A stretch of 64,000 bases of DNA from Arion vulgaris (GCA_020796225.1 CM036775.1:8508171-8572170); one strand, 5' to 3'. Shown: positions 26,526 to 37,704, numbered from the stretch's first letter. Program-made: numbers and translations. Notes: generated from the letters alone by a model not told the origin.

Positions 26526-27570
26526 ACATTTTTTTCCCCACAAGAGCAAAGATCCCAAGCGTCAACACCCTGTTGCAGAAAGCCCAAAGAAGATGGACCG
26601 GCCACGTTGCTCGAATGCCTGATAAACTCATCCCAAAACAGTTGATGTATGGCGAACTTGAAGGGGCAGACGTTTAGCTGGTGGACAGAAAAACGCTTTA
26701 AAGACACTCTTAAAGTGTCTCTGAAATGCTTCGATATAGACAATACGTCCTGGGAATCCCTTGCGCAAGATCGCCAAATGTGGCGCTGTAACAACAAAAG
26801 AGGAACCCGAATAGCTGAGAATCATCGTATTGTTGAGGCACAGAGAAAACGAGCAGCGCGAAAAGGCAGAGCACACAACACGCACATGTCTAACCTTGAT
26901 CATGTATGCCCCACCTGTGGTCGGGGATTCTGTTCTAGGATTGACTCTACAGTCACCTCCGCACACACCAGAGAGGTGCAACAGCACACGTCTGAGATTG
27001 TTGTCATCATCGCTTGCGATGGACGGCTATTATAATAACATTCAAGTATGAAGATAGTTCTAATATTGTGTTTATATTTAGAGGTCAAATCCTCATATTG
27101 CAGAGACAAGACCTGTAGTTATAGAAAATCTGAAGACTGAAGCAACACTGGATATGATTATGAGAAAATCTTGCAGTAGAAACTGGAGACTGAAGACAAA
27201 CACTGGATATGATTATGGAAAACTGAGAGACTGAGACAAACACTGATAGATTAGGAAGACTGCTCAAAGACAAGAAACAGACCAAGTCATCATATTTCGA
27301 CTACGAACCGGACACTGCAGACTCAACAAACACTTATATAGACTAGGAATAAGTCAAACAGCTCTCTGCCAGTGTCAGCAGGCGAACAGACACCAGAGCA
27401 TATCCTGCAAGACTGTCCTCTCCTGTGTGAGCTGAGAAGCAACATGTGGTCACACCTAGTCGACCTGAAAACTAAGCTTTGGGGAAACCTGACAGACCTG
27501 ATGCTGACTGCCCAGTTTGTAGTCCACAGTAATTTAAGCGCATGACCAGAGATCACTGAAGAAGAAGAAC
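26525..27570 (+). mobile_element. LINE insertion inside repeat U (two LINE parts)
   Basis: 26545-27035 encodes LLQKAQRRWTGHVARMPDKL, YGELEGADV, QDRQMWRCNNKRG and CPTCGRGFCSRID, a LINE post-RT region with terminal zinc finger. 27290-27570 encodes VIIFRLRTGHCRLNKHLYRL and PEHILQDCPLL, the post-RNase H end of an I-group LINE, ending GAAGAAGAAC(AATAAA). The uninterrupted copy at 43.3-43.7 kb shows where it inserted. Confidence 0.7.
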
Positions 27571-27862
27571 AATAAAAAAAACAGAAGTTAATTGTCAGAT
27601 TTTGTTATTGTTAGTCTGTTTGTGTGTTATTTATCATTTTTATTTGACACATTGTCTTTATTCTTTCTATCATTCACCATCTTCATTGCAGTAATTCATT
27701 TCACCATCTGTTTAGTTGACAGATCGTTATCTCCGTACGCCACATCAAATAACCCATTTGTTTTCCGATCTGTACTGAACTTCATCAATAAATGACAAAT
27801 TAATTGCTTCAGCCACGTAAGCAGATTACCAACAGACAGTGATTCTCAAAGTGTAATGTTTC
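27571..27862 (+). repeat. Dispersed repeat U, right part
   Basis: It matches 43317-43582 inverted, including TTTAGTTGACAGATCGTTAT. It ends CAGTGATTCTCAAAGTGTAA, a hAT-like terminal motif. Confidence 0.75.
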
Positions 27863-28164
27863 TCGGACTTTTGGCTCAGATCAAATTGTGGTGTACAACT
27901 CCTGGTGGCGGACATAAGATACGGGAGCTTTCATAAAGCCAAATGCTCACTCTTACACACTTAACCAACTTTTGAGCAGCTCTCATTAAAAATGATATTG
28001 TATTTTAATAATTTTTTGTATTAACTTGTTTTTCCAGTTAAAAAACGTTTTCCCCATTGAAACTGTAAGTTCAAAAGTTAAAAAATAAACAAAAACATCG
28101 TGGACTGTCGACTCATGTTGATTTTTTTCTCAAATTTCTTGTCAAAAATTAGTTTTTTAAAAAA

Positions 28165-28446
28165 TGTTTATATTTCTCACTGTCAATATTATTGTGTTTA
28201 TATTTATGTCAATATTATTGTGTTTATTTTCTCACTGTCAATATTATTGTGTTTTTTTCAATGTCAATGTTATCGATTTTATTTATCATGTCAATGTTAT
28301 TGTTTTATATTCTCTGCAATATTATTGTGTTTATATTTCACTGTCAATATTATTGTGTTTATTTCAATGTCAATGTTATCGATTTATATTTATCACTGTC
28401 AATGTTATTGTGTTTATATTTCTCACTGTCAATATTATTGTGTTTA
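28165..28446. repeat. About 30-bp minisatellite, 9-10 copies
   Basis: Core TGTCAATATTATTGTGTTTA followed by TATTTCTCAC, with length variants. Open frames here are artefacts. Confidence 0.9.
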
Positions 28447-28840
28447 GGAGACAGTGCTGTTATAAATCTCAGAGTAAGAAACATGTTTCATTGTTTATTT
28501 TAAAATACACTTTAATTCTGCTGGAGAAAGTGAGGAAAACGGGTTGGGAGATGGTAGTCTTGCCTCAACTTCAAGAGCGACGCTAAATTAAAAGTTTTAG
28601 AACCCTGCTTTATCTAAACAGCTGTTGTTCTTTATGAATACGCATAGAAATATAAAACGAACAACTAGTTATATAAAACGAGAACATAAATTATGTCAAT
28701 GTATAACTTATGATTTCGTGTCACATATTAATATTCTATAATGAGATCAGGAACATGTCTATAAGTATTAGGATCAACAGAGATCAGGTATCTCCTCACG
28801 ATTAGTGACACTCTACTGGTACGTACAGAACAAGAAACAT
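28447..28840. other. No gene recognised
   Basis: AT-rich; no repeat match seen. Confidence 0.4.
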
Positions 28841-29942
28841 GAAGACAGTTCTCTCTCTCTCTTGCGTTCCCGGCCTAGCCTGATGGACCAACTTCTATAA
28901 TGAATTTTACTGTTGTTTTTGGGGACTCCGTTCCTCCGTACAGCTTTTCGCGAAGCTCTGTGTGTTGTGGCCAGTACTCTTTCGTATACCTGCTAAACGT
29001 GGACAGTCTTGCAAGACGTGTTCTGCCGTCATGTCTGCCATATTGCATGGGCACAGGCTAGTTGTGCCAATTTTAAATTTATGGAACATGTGGGCTCTGA
29101 GCTTGTTGTGGCCGGTACGGAGGCGAAATATGGCAACTTGTTCACTGCGAGAGAGACCATAGTATCCGTCACTGTCTGTGTACTGCGGATGGTCTTTTGC
29201 CCATTTGCTTCGATAGTGCGAACCGATGGTTGTTTTGACTTCCTCATAGCTGATCTCGAGATCAGTCTGGGGTAGTCGCCCGCCCTCTTTGGCTAGCTTG
29301 TCGGCCGCTTCGTTTTCCCTAATGTTGCAGTGTGACGGTATCCACTGGATGACGGTGCGTTTGAGTGAACTCGTTAGTTCAGCGAGAGACGTTTTGAGCT
29401 CATTCATCTCAGTTTTGCCGACGCATTTGAGTGCCGTGATGACCGATAGAGCATCGGTGAATATCACGACCTTGTTGCGTGTAGTGTTTCTTCTCTCAAA
29501 GATCATTTCGGCCGCCTCTTTGATTGCCTCTGCCTCTGCTCGGTAGTTATTCGAGTATTTGCCAGTTGCAATCGCTTTCTTGACCGTGACTTTCTTTGAG
29601 ATTTTCAGCACTATTCCTCCTCCGCCATCGCTTATTGCGTTATTTGCCGATCCGTCCGTGTAGACGTGCGTCCACTCATTTTCAGGGTACTCTGATTCTA
29701 TGTGCTCTTCTGCTGCAGTTTTTCTGTCGAGGTTTGTTTGATCCCTTTTGCTCATTATGCCTGGGATTGATTCCCTTAGTTCTGGCATTTTGTTTTCCAT
29801 GGCGGGCACTTGTCGATTGCCGGGATTGGTTTGGCTGTGCATTTGGACAGGACTGGATGGTCTGTGGTCAGTGCGTTAGAGATTCTAACGAAGTTAGATC
29901 TCTGTATTCTCCACTTTCCGGATTCAAACAGAAGACAGTTCT
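28841..29942 (-). mobile_element. 5'-truncated I-group LINE with 12-bp TSD; RNase H and C-terminal end intact
   Basis: GAAGACAGTTCT at 28841-28852 and 29931-29942 flanks a 1078-bp insert with a (GA)n tail at the 3' end. The open frame 29842-28907 covers type I RNase H: YTDGSANN (Asp), NNYRAEAEAI (Glu), FTDALSVI (Asp), NEAADKLAKE (Asp), so all four catalytic residues are present. It is followed by FRLRTGHNKLRAHM and AEHVLQDCPRLAGIRK. This is the best-preserved copy of the family that also makes up 44640-47400, 57985-61640 and 62055-64000. The clade call (I-group) rests on having RNase H; endonuclease and RT were lost by truncation. Confidence 0.9.
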
Positions 29943-30419
29943 AATTTTCTCCATCCACGTGATGTTCCTTCTGGTAACTATCATTATCCTCTGTTCTGTC
30001 TAGGTTCAAAAAAATTATGTATGGTAGTAATGTAACAGTTTTATTATTGGCAGGCTAGTTCTCCCATCTCCTCCATCAGGGAGTAATGGCAGGAAGTTGT
30101 CAGCGAATATACACAGAGAGTGTCAATCCTGTTTTTTTTTTTTTGGCTTTTAAAAGTCTGAGTGAGTGTTGAAAACGTAACTGAAGAACAGACTGTTCGA
30201 CGACAATTTGTGTGACATCTGAGAATTCATTGATGTCTTTGATTTCGTGAATCAAAGGAAAGGGGACCATATATATATACCAGGATCTAGCACAGACAGG
30301 AGGAGAGAAGAGGCCAGGAAACTAGCAGAGGGCCACAGGCAGATATATAGAGCCAGAACTAGCTGATACTAGAACATACAGAGACGAGCATGAAACTCTA
30401 GCAGAGATATAAGGCAGAT

Positions 30420-31180
30420 ACAGTCTGATCACGGTGGCTATAAGTCTGATCACAGAGACTTGAAGTCTGATCACAGAGACTAGAAGTCTGATCACAGATG
30501 CTAGAAGTCTAATCACAGAGGCTAGAAATCTAATCACGGATGTTAGAAGTCTGATCACAGAGACTAGAAGTCTAATCACAGAGGCTAAAGTCTCTCACAG
30601 AGGCTAAAGTCTAATCACAGAGACTAGAAGTCTGATCACAGAGGCTAGAAGTCTAATCACAGAGACTAGAAGTCTGATCAATGAGGCTAAAAGTCTAATC
30701 ACAGAGATTAGAAGTCTGATCAATGAGGCTAGAAGTCTGATCACAGAGACTAGAAGTCTGATCAATGAGGCTAGAAGTCTGATCACAGAGACTAGAAGTC
30801 TGATCATTGAGGCTAGAAGTCTGATCACAGAGACTAGAAGTCTGATCAATGAGGCTAGAAGTCTGATCACAGAGACTAGAAGTCTGATCCCAGAGGCTAA
30901 ACGTCTGATCATAGAGACTAGAAGTCTGATCTCAGAGGCTAAACGTCTGATCACAGAGACTAGAAGTCTGATCACAGAGGTTAAATCTGATTCAGATTGA
31001 GTCTGATCACAGAGACTAGAAGTCTGATCACAGAGGTTAGAAGTCTGATCACAGACTAAGTCTGATCAATGAGGCTAGAAGTCTGATCACAGAGACTAGA
31101 AGTCTGATCAAAAAACAAGTCTGATAAAGAGACTGGAAGTCTGATCACAGAGGCTAGAAGTCCGATCACAGAGACTAAGT
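30420..31180. repeat. 21-bp minisatellite, about 36 copies
   Basis: Unit GATCACAGAGACTAGAAGTCT, with an alternating AATGAGG variant at 30680-30860. It reads IRLLVSV on minus as an artefact. Confidence 0.93.
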
Positions 31181-31289
31181 CAATACAGAAAAAGTTTAAA
31201 TAAATATATTTAAATTGATACAGACTTGAGTCAGATAGAGGGAAAGAGTGTGTGGATATGAATGTTCAGATTTAGTAGAAGTTAGATAT

Positions 31290-31835
31290 AGAGACCAGGT
31301 CATAAACCTCTTTCTGGTTTTACCGTGTCCGGGGTTGGCACGACTACCCAAACTATCACAGTACTTTTTATGTCTTGCCGTGTCCAGGATATTCCCCCAC
31401 CCTGGTACAGTGAGACGTAGACCACAAATGCCAGACATAAACATCGCCTCAACACCTTCCACAAGCGCTGTCTCAGGCGAATATACAACATCCGATGGCA
31501 GGACCACATCTGAGCGACGTCTAAGATGGCTGGAACACTTGTGCCGTATGAGCGATGTTAAAATCTAAAAAGATTTTCTGTATGGTCAACTCGTAGCAGG
31601 TACTAGACAGCATGGACACCCATTTCTACGCTTCATTGCCACATGCAAGCGTGATCTAACTTCATACAGCATAGACAAAGAAAGTTGTGAGCGGTTTTCC
31701 CAAAACAAGCAAGCATAGCGAGCGGCAGTGAGGGATAGCTCAAAAAGAAAATAAGTAAAACATCCCATGTTGAGGCAAAAGATAGCGCAGAGGACCGAGA
31801 GAGCATCCTATGTATCAGCTCCAGACTCCATTTTT
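31290..31835 (+). pseudogene. LINE post-RT fragment
   Basis: Plus blocks LNTFHKRCLRRIYNIRWQDH, RRLRWLEHLCRMSD (another frame) and a YGQL.AGTRQHGHP-like stretch match the LN.FH.RCLRRI…LRWLGH..RM block of a LINE family. Several stops. Confidence 0.65.
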
Positions 31836-32164
31836 ACCTGAACCAACTGTGTAACAGGTGTATTGAAACTTTTATTTGATCCTGTTATATTATTAACGTT
31901 TATACTATCCTAAACACTTAGAATATGTCAACACCTGGTACCAAACTATCATATATGCAACTTTCTTTTTTTGGTTCTATTCTATGCGTAAAAGGTTATC
32001 ACTATACTTGTACCTCTAGTTATTCACTTCGCTAAGTTGCATATGTATACAAACATTTCATGAAACGCTCACATTAAAATACACATTACATAACACTGAA
32101 AGTTAAAAAATGTCACAGATTCCTTCTACGGGAACTGGTTCTTCTATACTACTTAAATTACGCC

Positions 32165-32845
32165 GTCTTGATGCGCGTCCATTACGGGTGATGATGACCA
32201 CAAAATTTTCATCCAAGGAAATGTAGTTGCGTTATGTTTGTTTGTGTGTGCGTAGATGAGTAGGGAGCCCAATACGAGTTGAAATGTTCTTGTCCAGTGT
32301 GGGCAAGGTATACTTGCACTTGTGGGAAGTTTTACTGCTTTCTACTTTGACGTTTTTGTTCCATCCGTGCTGCTCTACCTGCCTCGAAGACCGAGGAACA
32401 GTGTCGAAGAAGTGTACGCCATGCTGATCCGTTTTAAGCAACATTCTCCCAGCCGTCGAAATCCATGCCAGAAGACCCCATCGAGCCCTTGAGTGTATCA
32501 CTGAATTGCCCTCTCCGACCACCCTGTAAGCGCCTACTGCCATACAGCCCACCACAAAAGAGTCGTTCTTGTATTCTGCAATCTGGCACTCGAGCATCGT
32601 ATCCCACCCATTGCATCTGGGACTGCATAAAGACTGTACAGGCTCTGGGGAGAGCAGCTCTTTTTAGGACCTCTGTGTCTGGGATATTGTCATGCCATTT
32701 GATGTTCATAATCTTTTTACACCATCTTAATGTGCCGATCGCTCCACTGTTCTACTCTAATTTCTTAATTATCTGTCTGATATCATTCGAATGTACCACT
32801 CTATCTCTACACACAATATTTCACACGTTTTGGCTTTAAATTGCA
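32165..32845 (-). pseudogene. LINE post-RT region with zinc finger
   Basis: Minus blocks IKWHDNIPDTEVLKRAALPR, QMQWVGYDARVPDCRIQERL, GGRRGQFSDTLKGSMGSSGM, and RIGLPTHLRTHKQT with YISLDENFVV. The 3' part is the same family as 6860-7160. Confidence 0.7.
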
Positions 32846-33234
32846 ACCCTTCTAAATCCCACTGTATACCAGTTAACTTGAAGCTCAAACTATTGACGAA
32901 GTAGAACTGGATCGTTGTCTCTGACTAAATCACATGGCTTATGCTTGACAACTGACCCACCTGGTAACTATTGCTCTTAACAGTTCAAATCAGGCTGAGT
33001 GATGATTAAATGCGATGACGTTGCACATTCTCAAGGAACAACTCTGTAGAACTAAAGTCTAATGATGACTATGTCAACCTAAGATGAAAAATATTCTGCC
33101 ACATGGTTGATGGCTACCGATCTGCAGCGTTTAGCACAAGCTGGGGCTTGGTGAAACTCGACGACTTTATCTGTTTAAACTCTAGCTGGTTATGAAATAC
33201 ACTGCTTCTTGAGTTACGTTAATAACTACTTACC

Positions 33235-33404
33235 TGCATAAGTCAACTGTAAACCGCATGGTCTCTTCTACTTTACCAAACTTTGATACGCTGCCATACG
33301 CCAGACAGCCTCTGACTGCGATCTCCTGTTCTTCTATGTGTTCGTCCGAATGTGTCCCGTGGTTCTGTCCGAATCTTCCGTGCTCTTCTCCACGGAATAT
33401 CTGC
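33235..33404 (-). CDS. Possible internal exon of an unidentified minus-strand gene
   Basis: An open stretch of about 56 codons (starting near QIFRGEEHGRFGQ, ending MRFTVDLC) runs from an AG at 33406-33405 (or 33402-33401) to a strong donor TATGCAG|GTAAGTAG at 33234. There is an in-frame stop just upstream, so the frame only works if spliced. The pyrimidine tract at the acceptor is poor. No domain is recognised and no partner exon was found. It lies next to LINE debris and could be chance. Confidence 0.25.
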
Positions 33405-33489
33405 CTATTCTTTTATGCACTTGGGCGGACGATATTCTTTGGACCTAAAAGTAATTCGTCCAAACGGAAGTCATGAGTTGACTGACCTA

Positions 33490-33830
33490 AGGCAATACTT
33501 TCTGTTACTAGTACTTTAACATACTTTCTGTTTTCTTTCTGTATTCTAAGTCTCAGCTCCATAGAAGAGAACTGTCCTAACATATGTTTTGTATATCCAG
33601 AGTTTTGTCTTAGTGTCGTCAATGTTAAATCTCCAGATGTTGTAAAGCATGCTTGTAAACTACATTTGTTCTTGCAATTCTGTGTTTAATTTCAACTATA
33701 ATGTTCCCATATGAAGAATCAGTAATTCTCAAGTTGTTAACTTCTGTTACTATCTCCAGCTTGGTATCCTCTATTTGTATGTGTCCTGCAGTCCTCGGGT
33801 TTATCCCCATTACTTTTGTTTTATAATGTT
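33490..33830 (-). pseudogene. LINE RT thumb fragment
   Basis: The minus frame MGINPRTAGHIQIEDTKLEI then EIKHRIARTNVVYKHALQHL corresponds to the …GI..EVV.EVKYLGS…EI..RIA.A…F block after the RT catalytic core. Confidence 0.6.
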
Positions 33831-33883
33831 GATCTTACTGTAGTCGTGTTGTTTAGATTCATCCCACTTGTATTTATTTGACT

Positions 33884-34094
33884 AACCGTTTCTCTCTTTC
33901 TCTCTCTCTCTCTCTCTTGCGTTCCAGGCCTAGACTGATGGACCAACTTTTATCATGAATTTTACCGTGGTTTTAAGGGACTCTGTTCCTCCGTACAGCT
34001 TCTCGAGAAGCTCTGTGTTTTAGGGCCATGTTTTTTTTCTAATACCAGCTTACCGTTGACAGTCTTGTAGAACGTGTTCTGCCGTCAACCGTTT
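33884..34094 (-). mobile_element. Short 5'-truncated I-group LINE with 8-bp TSD
   Basis: AACCGTTT at 33884-33891 and 34087-34094 flanks ~195 bp. The insert holds the (GA)n tail and the last ~170 bp of the LINE at 28841-29942 (GCGTTCCAGGCCTAGACTGA; CTCCGTACAGCTTCTCGAGA). Confidence 0.85.
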
Positions 34095-34104
34095 TTCTAT
34101 TTAG

Positions 34105-34290
34105 TTTGTCCTCGTCCTCCTCTCGTTTAGTTTACCCTAGCCCCACTCTCGTTTAGTTTACCCTCGCCCCCTCTCGTTTAGTTTATCCACGTCACTCTAT
34201 CGTTTAGTTTACTTTCGTCACTCTCTCGTTTAGTATACCCTAGCCCCACTCTCGTTTAGTTTACCCTAGCCCCACTCTCGTTTAGTTTTC
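34105..34290. repeat. 26-bp tandem array, about 7 copies
   Basis: Unit CTCGTTTAGTTTACCCTAGC plus CCCACT. Confidence 0.9.
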
Positions 34291-34715
34291 AGTGGTTGTT
34301 ATATATTTTTTTTAGTTTCGCAAACAGTCTTTCTGCTGTTGCCGACATTTTGTTGATTTCGATCTCCTTCTTTATCAGGTCAAAATTTTCTTTAACCAAA
34401 GATACGCCTCTGATGACAAGATTCAAGAAATATAACGTAATGTAACTGACATTTAATGTGTTATCAAATTGTGAAGAACGATCTAGAAAAACTATCAAAG
34501 TAAATGAAGATTTAGATGTGGGAGAATGTTGTAGAGGAAGATTGTGAGAACATATCTTGAATGAAATAAAATGATGGTAGATGAAACACAGAATTTTAAA
34601 AATAGAAATATGGAGAAAATGTCAGATAATTGTTGAGAGAATTTTTAAATTTCGTTTCTATAACTAAAACATGATGATGATAAATGGTGTAATTTTATTT
34701 GTTGTATCCTGACAG

Positions 34716-34925
34716 GTTGACGTGTCACAAACAAAACCCAGTTTCGGCCCTATAGATCGAGTCTCTAGTCTAGACGGCAAACCTACGTTTTTGACAGACA
34801 CATTATCTGACCTTGAAGGAAGTCGAATTCCTCCTGTAATCCCAGGAAATGACGTGCCACATACCAATTTAAACGTTACACTCGATATCTTTGGGTCGAT
34901 ACAGCCGACAGACGGTATACTATAA
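34716..34925 (+). CDS. Possible terminal exon of an unidentified plus-strand gene
   Basis: A pyrimidine-rich stretch ending TTGTATCCTGACAG| (AG at 34714-34715) opens a phase-0 frame of 69 codons, VDVSQTKPSFGPID… to …SIQPTDGIL, then TAA at 34923. Composition (DLEGSRIPPVIPGND, few rare residues) looks like protein and the region is not visibly repetitive, but a 26-bp array starts 20 bases after the stop. No upstream exon was identified. The family is unknown. Confidence 0.35.
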   Translation, partial: VDVSQTKPSFGPIDRVSSLDGKPTFLTDTLSDLEGSRIPPVIPGNDVPHTNLNVTLDIFGSIQPTDGIL

Positions 34926-34944
34926 CTGTTGGCAAGCTCCCCTC

Positions 34945-35368
34945 AATCAAATGACAACATTGAAGAAAGAAATCAAATGACAACATTGAAGAAAGAAATC
35001 AAATGACAACATTGAAGAGAGAAATCAAATGACAACATTGAAGAAAGAAATCAAATGACAACATTGTAGAAAGAAACCAAATGACAACATTGTAGAAAGA
35101 AATCAAATGACAACATTGAAGAAAGAAATCAAATGACAACATTGAAGAAAGAAATCAAATGACAATATTGAAGAAAGAAATCAAATGACAACATTGTAGA
35201 AAGAAACCAAATGACAACATTGTAGAAAGAAATCAAATGACAACATTGAAGAAAGAAACCAAATGACAACATTGTAGAAAGAAACCAAATGACAACATTG
35301 AAGAAAGAAACCAAATGACAACATTGTAGAAAGAAATCAAATAACAACATTGAAGAAATAAATGACCA
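34945..35368. repeat. 26-bp tandem array, about 16 copies
   Basis: Unit AAATCAAATGACAACATTGA plus AGAAAG, with ACCAAATGACAACATTGTAG variants. Unrelated to the preceding 26-bp array. Confidence 0.93.
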
Positions 35369-35497
35369 ATAACTTGTTAGACTGGACAATAAAGTTGTCA
35401 ATATAAATTAAATAATACCAGAAACTGATTTCATTTTTTCGTCAACATTAAAACTGTTTTTGTTTTATGTTTTATTGTCATTATTTGTTTAGTTTAT

Positions 35498-35645
35498 TCA
35501 TCATCATCATCATTATCATCATTATCATCATTATCATTATCTTTATCATCATTACTTCTTAATTTTCCTTTTCGAATGCCCCGTATCGACACATTGTGTC
35601 ATCATTACGATTATTATACCTTATCATCATCATTATCATCATTGA
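35498..35645. repeat. (ATC)n microsatellite
   Basis: Runs of ATCATC and ATTATC flank a short unique part. Confidence 0.85.
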
Positions 35646-36210
35646 TATCCATACTGGTCAATTTTTCTTGAACACTCCTTATCGATCACTTGTTAACAAC
35701 TCTTGTGTATGTGATTCGAGTCTAAGAGCAATTGTACGTAGTGCCAGTTATACGCCTACAAGTCTGCCAGCACATTCAATTTCTGTGACTGTTTTTCTTT
35801 ACTAAGGTAGTTTCCATGCCCCTACCTCAGCCACCTTGTTTTATCGTTTGATTCACAGAGTTTTAAGACGTTCTTGCGTGGGTTGTTCCTTTTCTTGAAC
35901 TTCCAGAAAGATTTCACTTGCTAGACGGTTGTTCAAATGTATTACGAGTCTCGTGTGTTGCCGGGCTCACAATGGGAGCAAAGAATAGTAACATATCGAC
36001 CTACAAGGCATGTCGCAAGAGACGACTGAGGTAGCAGCCCTGGGAAGCTACCCTAGTAAATAGAAAACATTGCAGAACTCGATTATGCTAGCCTACATGT
36101 AGGCGCATTACTGGTACAACGTACAATCGCTCTTAGTCTCAGATCACATACAATTCACAAAGAGTGGTTAACAAGTGGTCGATATGGAGCGTTCAAAGAA
36201 GAAGAAGAAG
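35645..36210. repeat. SINE-C inverted pair
   Basis: A plus copy (35645-35860) and a minus copy (35985-36210) of the repeat at 23990-24220 face each other across ~125 bp. Shared: TGCCAGTTATACGCCTACA; ATGTGATTCGAGTCTAAGAG versus its inverse. Confidence 0.7.
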
Positions 36211-36227
36211 ATGCATTCTTCAATCAT

Positions 36228-36296
36228 TTTACGCTGGCGTAGGCGATAGAGCGTCCATCGACTCGGACACAACTAAGTTATGAGTTCAACCCCACG
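36228..36296 (+). repeat. tRNA-like SINE head
   Basis: GCTGGCGTAGGCGATAGAGC (box A-like) and TGAGTTCAACCCC (box B-like), spaced as in a tRNA. The 47-bp array begins immediately after. Confidence 0.5.
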
Positions 36297-37378
36297 TACA
36301 AAGTTCCACAAGTAAGGAAATAAAATCTCTCTCCTTCCTCCTGCACAAAGTTCCACAAGTAAGGAAATAAAATCTCTCTCCTTCCTCCTGCACAAAGTTC
36401 CACAAGTAAGGAAATAAAATCTCTCTCCTACCTCCTGCACAAAGTTCTACAAGTAAGGAAATAAAATCTCTCTCCTTCCTCCTGCACAAAGTTCTACAAG
36501 TAAGGAAATAAAATCTCTCTCCTTCCTCCTGCACAAAGTTCTACAAGTAAGGAAATAAAATATCTCTCCTTCCTCCTGCACAAAGTTCCACAAGTAAGGA
36601 AATAAAATCTCTCTCCTTCCTCCTGCACAAAGTTCTACAAGTAAGGAAATAAAATATCTCTCCTTCCTCCTGCACAAAGTTCCACAAGTAAGGAAATGAA
36701 ATATCTCTCCTTCCTCCTGTACAAAGTTCCACAAGTAAGGAAATAAAATCTCTCCTTCCTCCTGCACAAAGTTCCACAAGTAAGGAAATAAAATCTCTCT
36801 CCTTCCTCCTGCACAAAGTTCTACAAGTAAGGAAATAAAATCTCTCTCCTTCCTCCTGCACAAAGTTCTACAAGTAAGGAAATAAAATCTCTCTCCTTCC
36901 TCCTGCACAAAGTTCCACAAGTAAGGAAATAAAATCTCTCTCCTTCCTCCTGCACAAAGTTCCACAAGTAAGGAAATAAAATCTCTCTCCTTCCTCCTGC
37001 ACAAAGTTCTACAAGTAAGGAAATAAAATCTCTCTCCTTCCTCCTGCACAAAGTTCTACAAGTAAGGAAATGAAATATCTCTCCTTCCTCCTGCACAAAG
37101 TTCCACAAGTAAGGAAATAAAATCTCTCTCCTTCCTCCTGCACAAAGTTCTACAAGTAAGGAAATAAAATCTCTCTCCTTCCTCCTGCACAAAGTTCCAC
37201 AAGTAAGGAAATAAAATCTCTCTCCTTCCTCCTGCACAAAGTTCCACAAGTAAGGAAATAAAATCTCTCTCCTTCCTCCTGCACAAAGTTCCACAAGTAA
37301 GGAAATAAAATCTCTCTCCTTCCTCCTGCACAAAGTTCCACAAGTAAGGAAATAAAATCTCTCTCCTTCCTCCTGCAC
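36297..37378. repeat. 47-bp minisatellite, 23 copies
   Basis: The unit contains CACAAAGTTCCACAAGTAAG, GAAATAAAATCTCTCT and CCTTCCTCCTG, with very little divergence (C/T at one position, occasional TATCTCT). All minus frames remain open (LCRRKERDFISLLVE), which is an array artefact. Confidence 0.97.
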
Positions 37379-37545
37379 ACATACCAGAATACTAAGAGCA
37401 TGTATATTCCAGTGGTAAGGTATGGGTGTGAAGCATGGTCATTTAACAGGACAGTGGAAAAAAATATATGTGCTTTTGAATATAAATGTTTAGAAATGTG
37501 GAGAGACAGGCATTTCGGAAACTAACAGTCTAAAAATGATACGGT
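37379..37545 (+). pseudogene. LINE RT fragment
   Basis: The frame RACIFQ/PVVRYGCEAWSF… with EKNICAFEYKCLEMWRDRHF matches the YGCE.W…FE.KC block. Confidence 0.6.
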
Positions 37546-37704
37546 AAATATTATTTCTTCAGACGAGTGTGTGTATTAACCTAGTTTTTACCTATATCGC
37601 TTTTAAGGACATCAGAGATAACAGAGGCAACACAACACACTGTTTATGGAGCGCACACAAAAGTCGGTTCTAGAAATATCATTATAACCTGACGATGTGA
37701 TGTA

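Noticed and set aside
28962..30003. Plus-strand ORFs of 66-135 codons over the 28.8-29.9 kb LINE
   Set aside because: Shadows of the RNase H frame on minus.
34289..34498. 69-codon minus ORF ending AERLFAKLKKIYNNH
   Set aside because: It reads somewhat like protein, but has no splice signal, homologue or neighbouring exon I could find.
36297..37378. CRISPR array
   Set aside because: Units are contiguous without spacers and the setting is eukaryotic; it is a simple minisatellite. The same applies to the other arrays.
36286..37401. Several long minus-strand ORFs with LCRRKERDFISLLVE repeats
   Set aside because: They come from the 47-bp array, which lacks stops on minus in all phases; no splice or start context.
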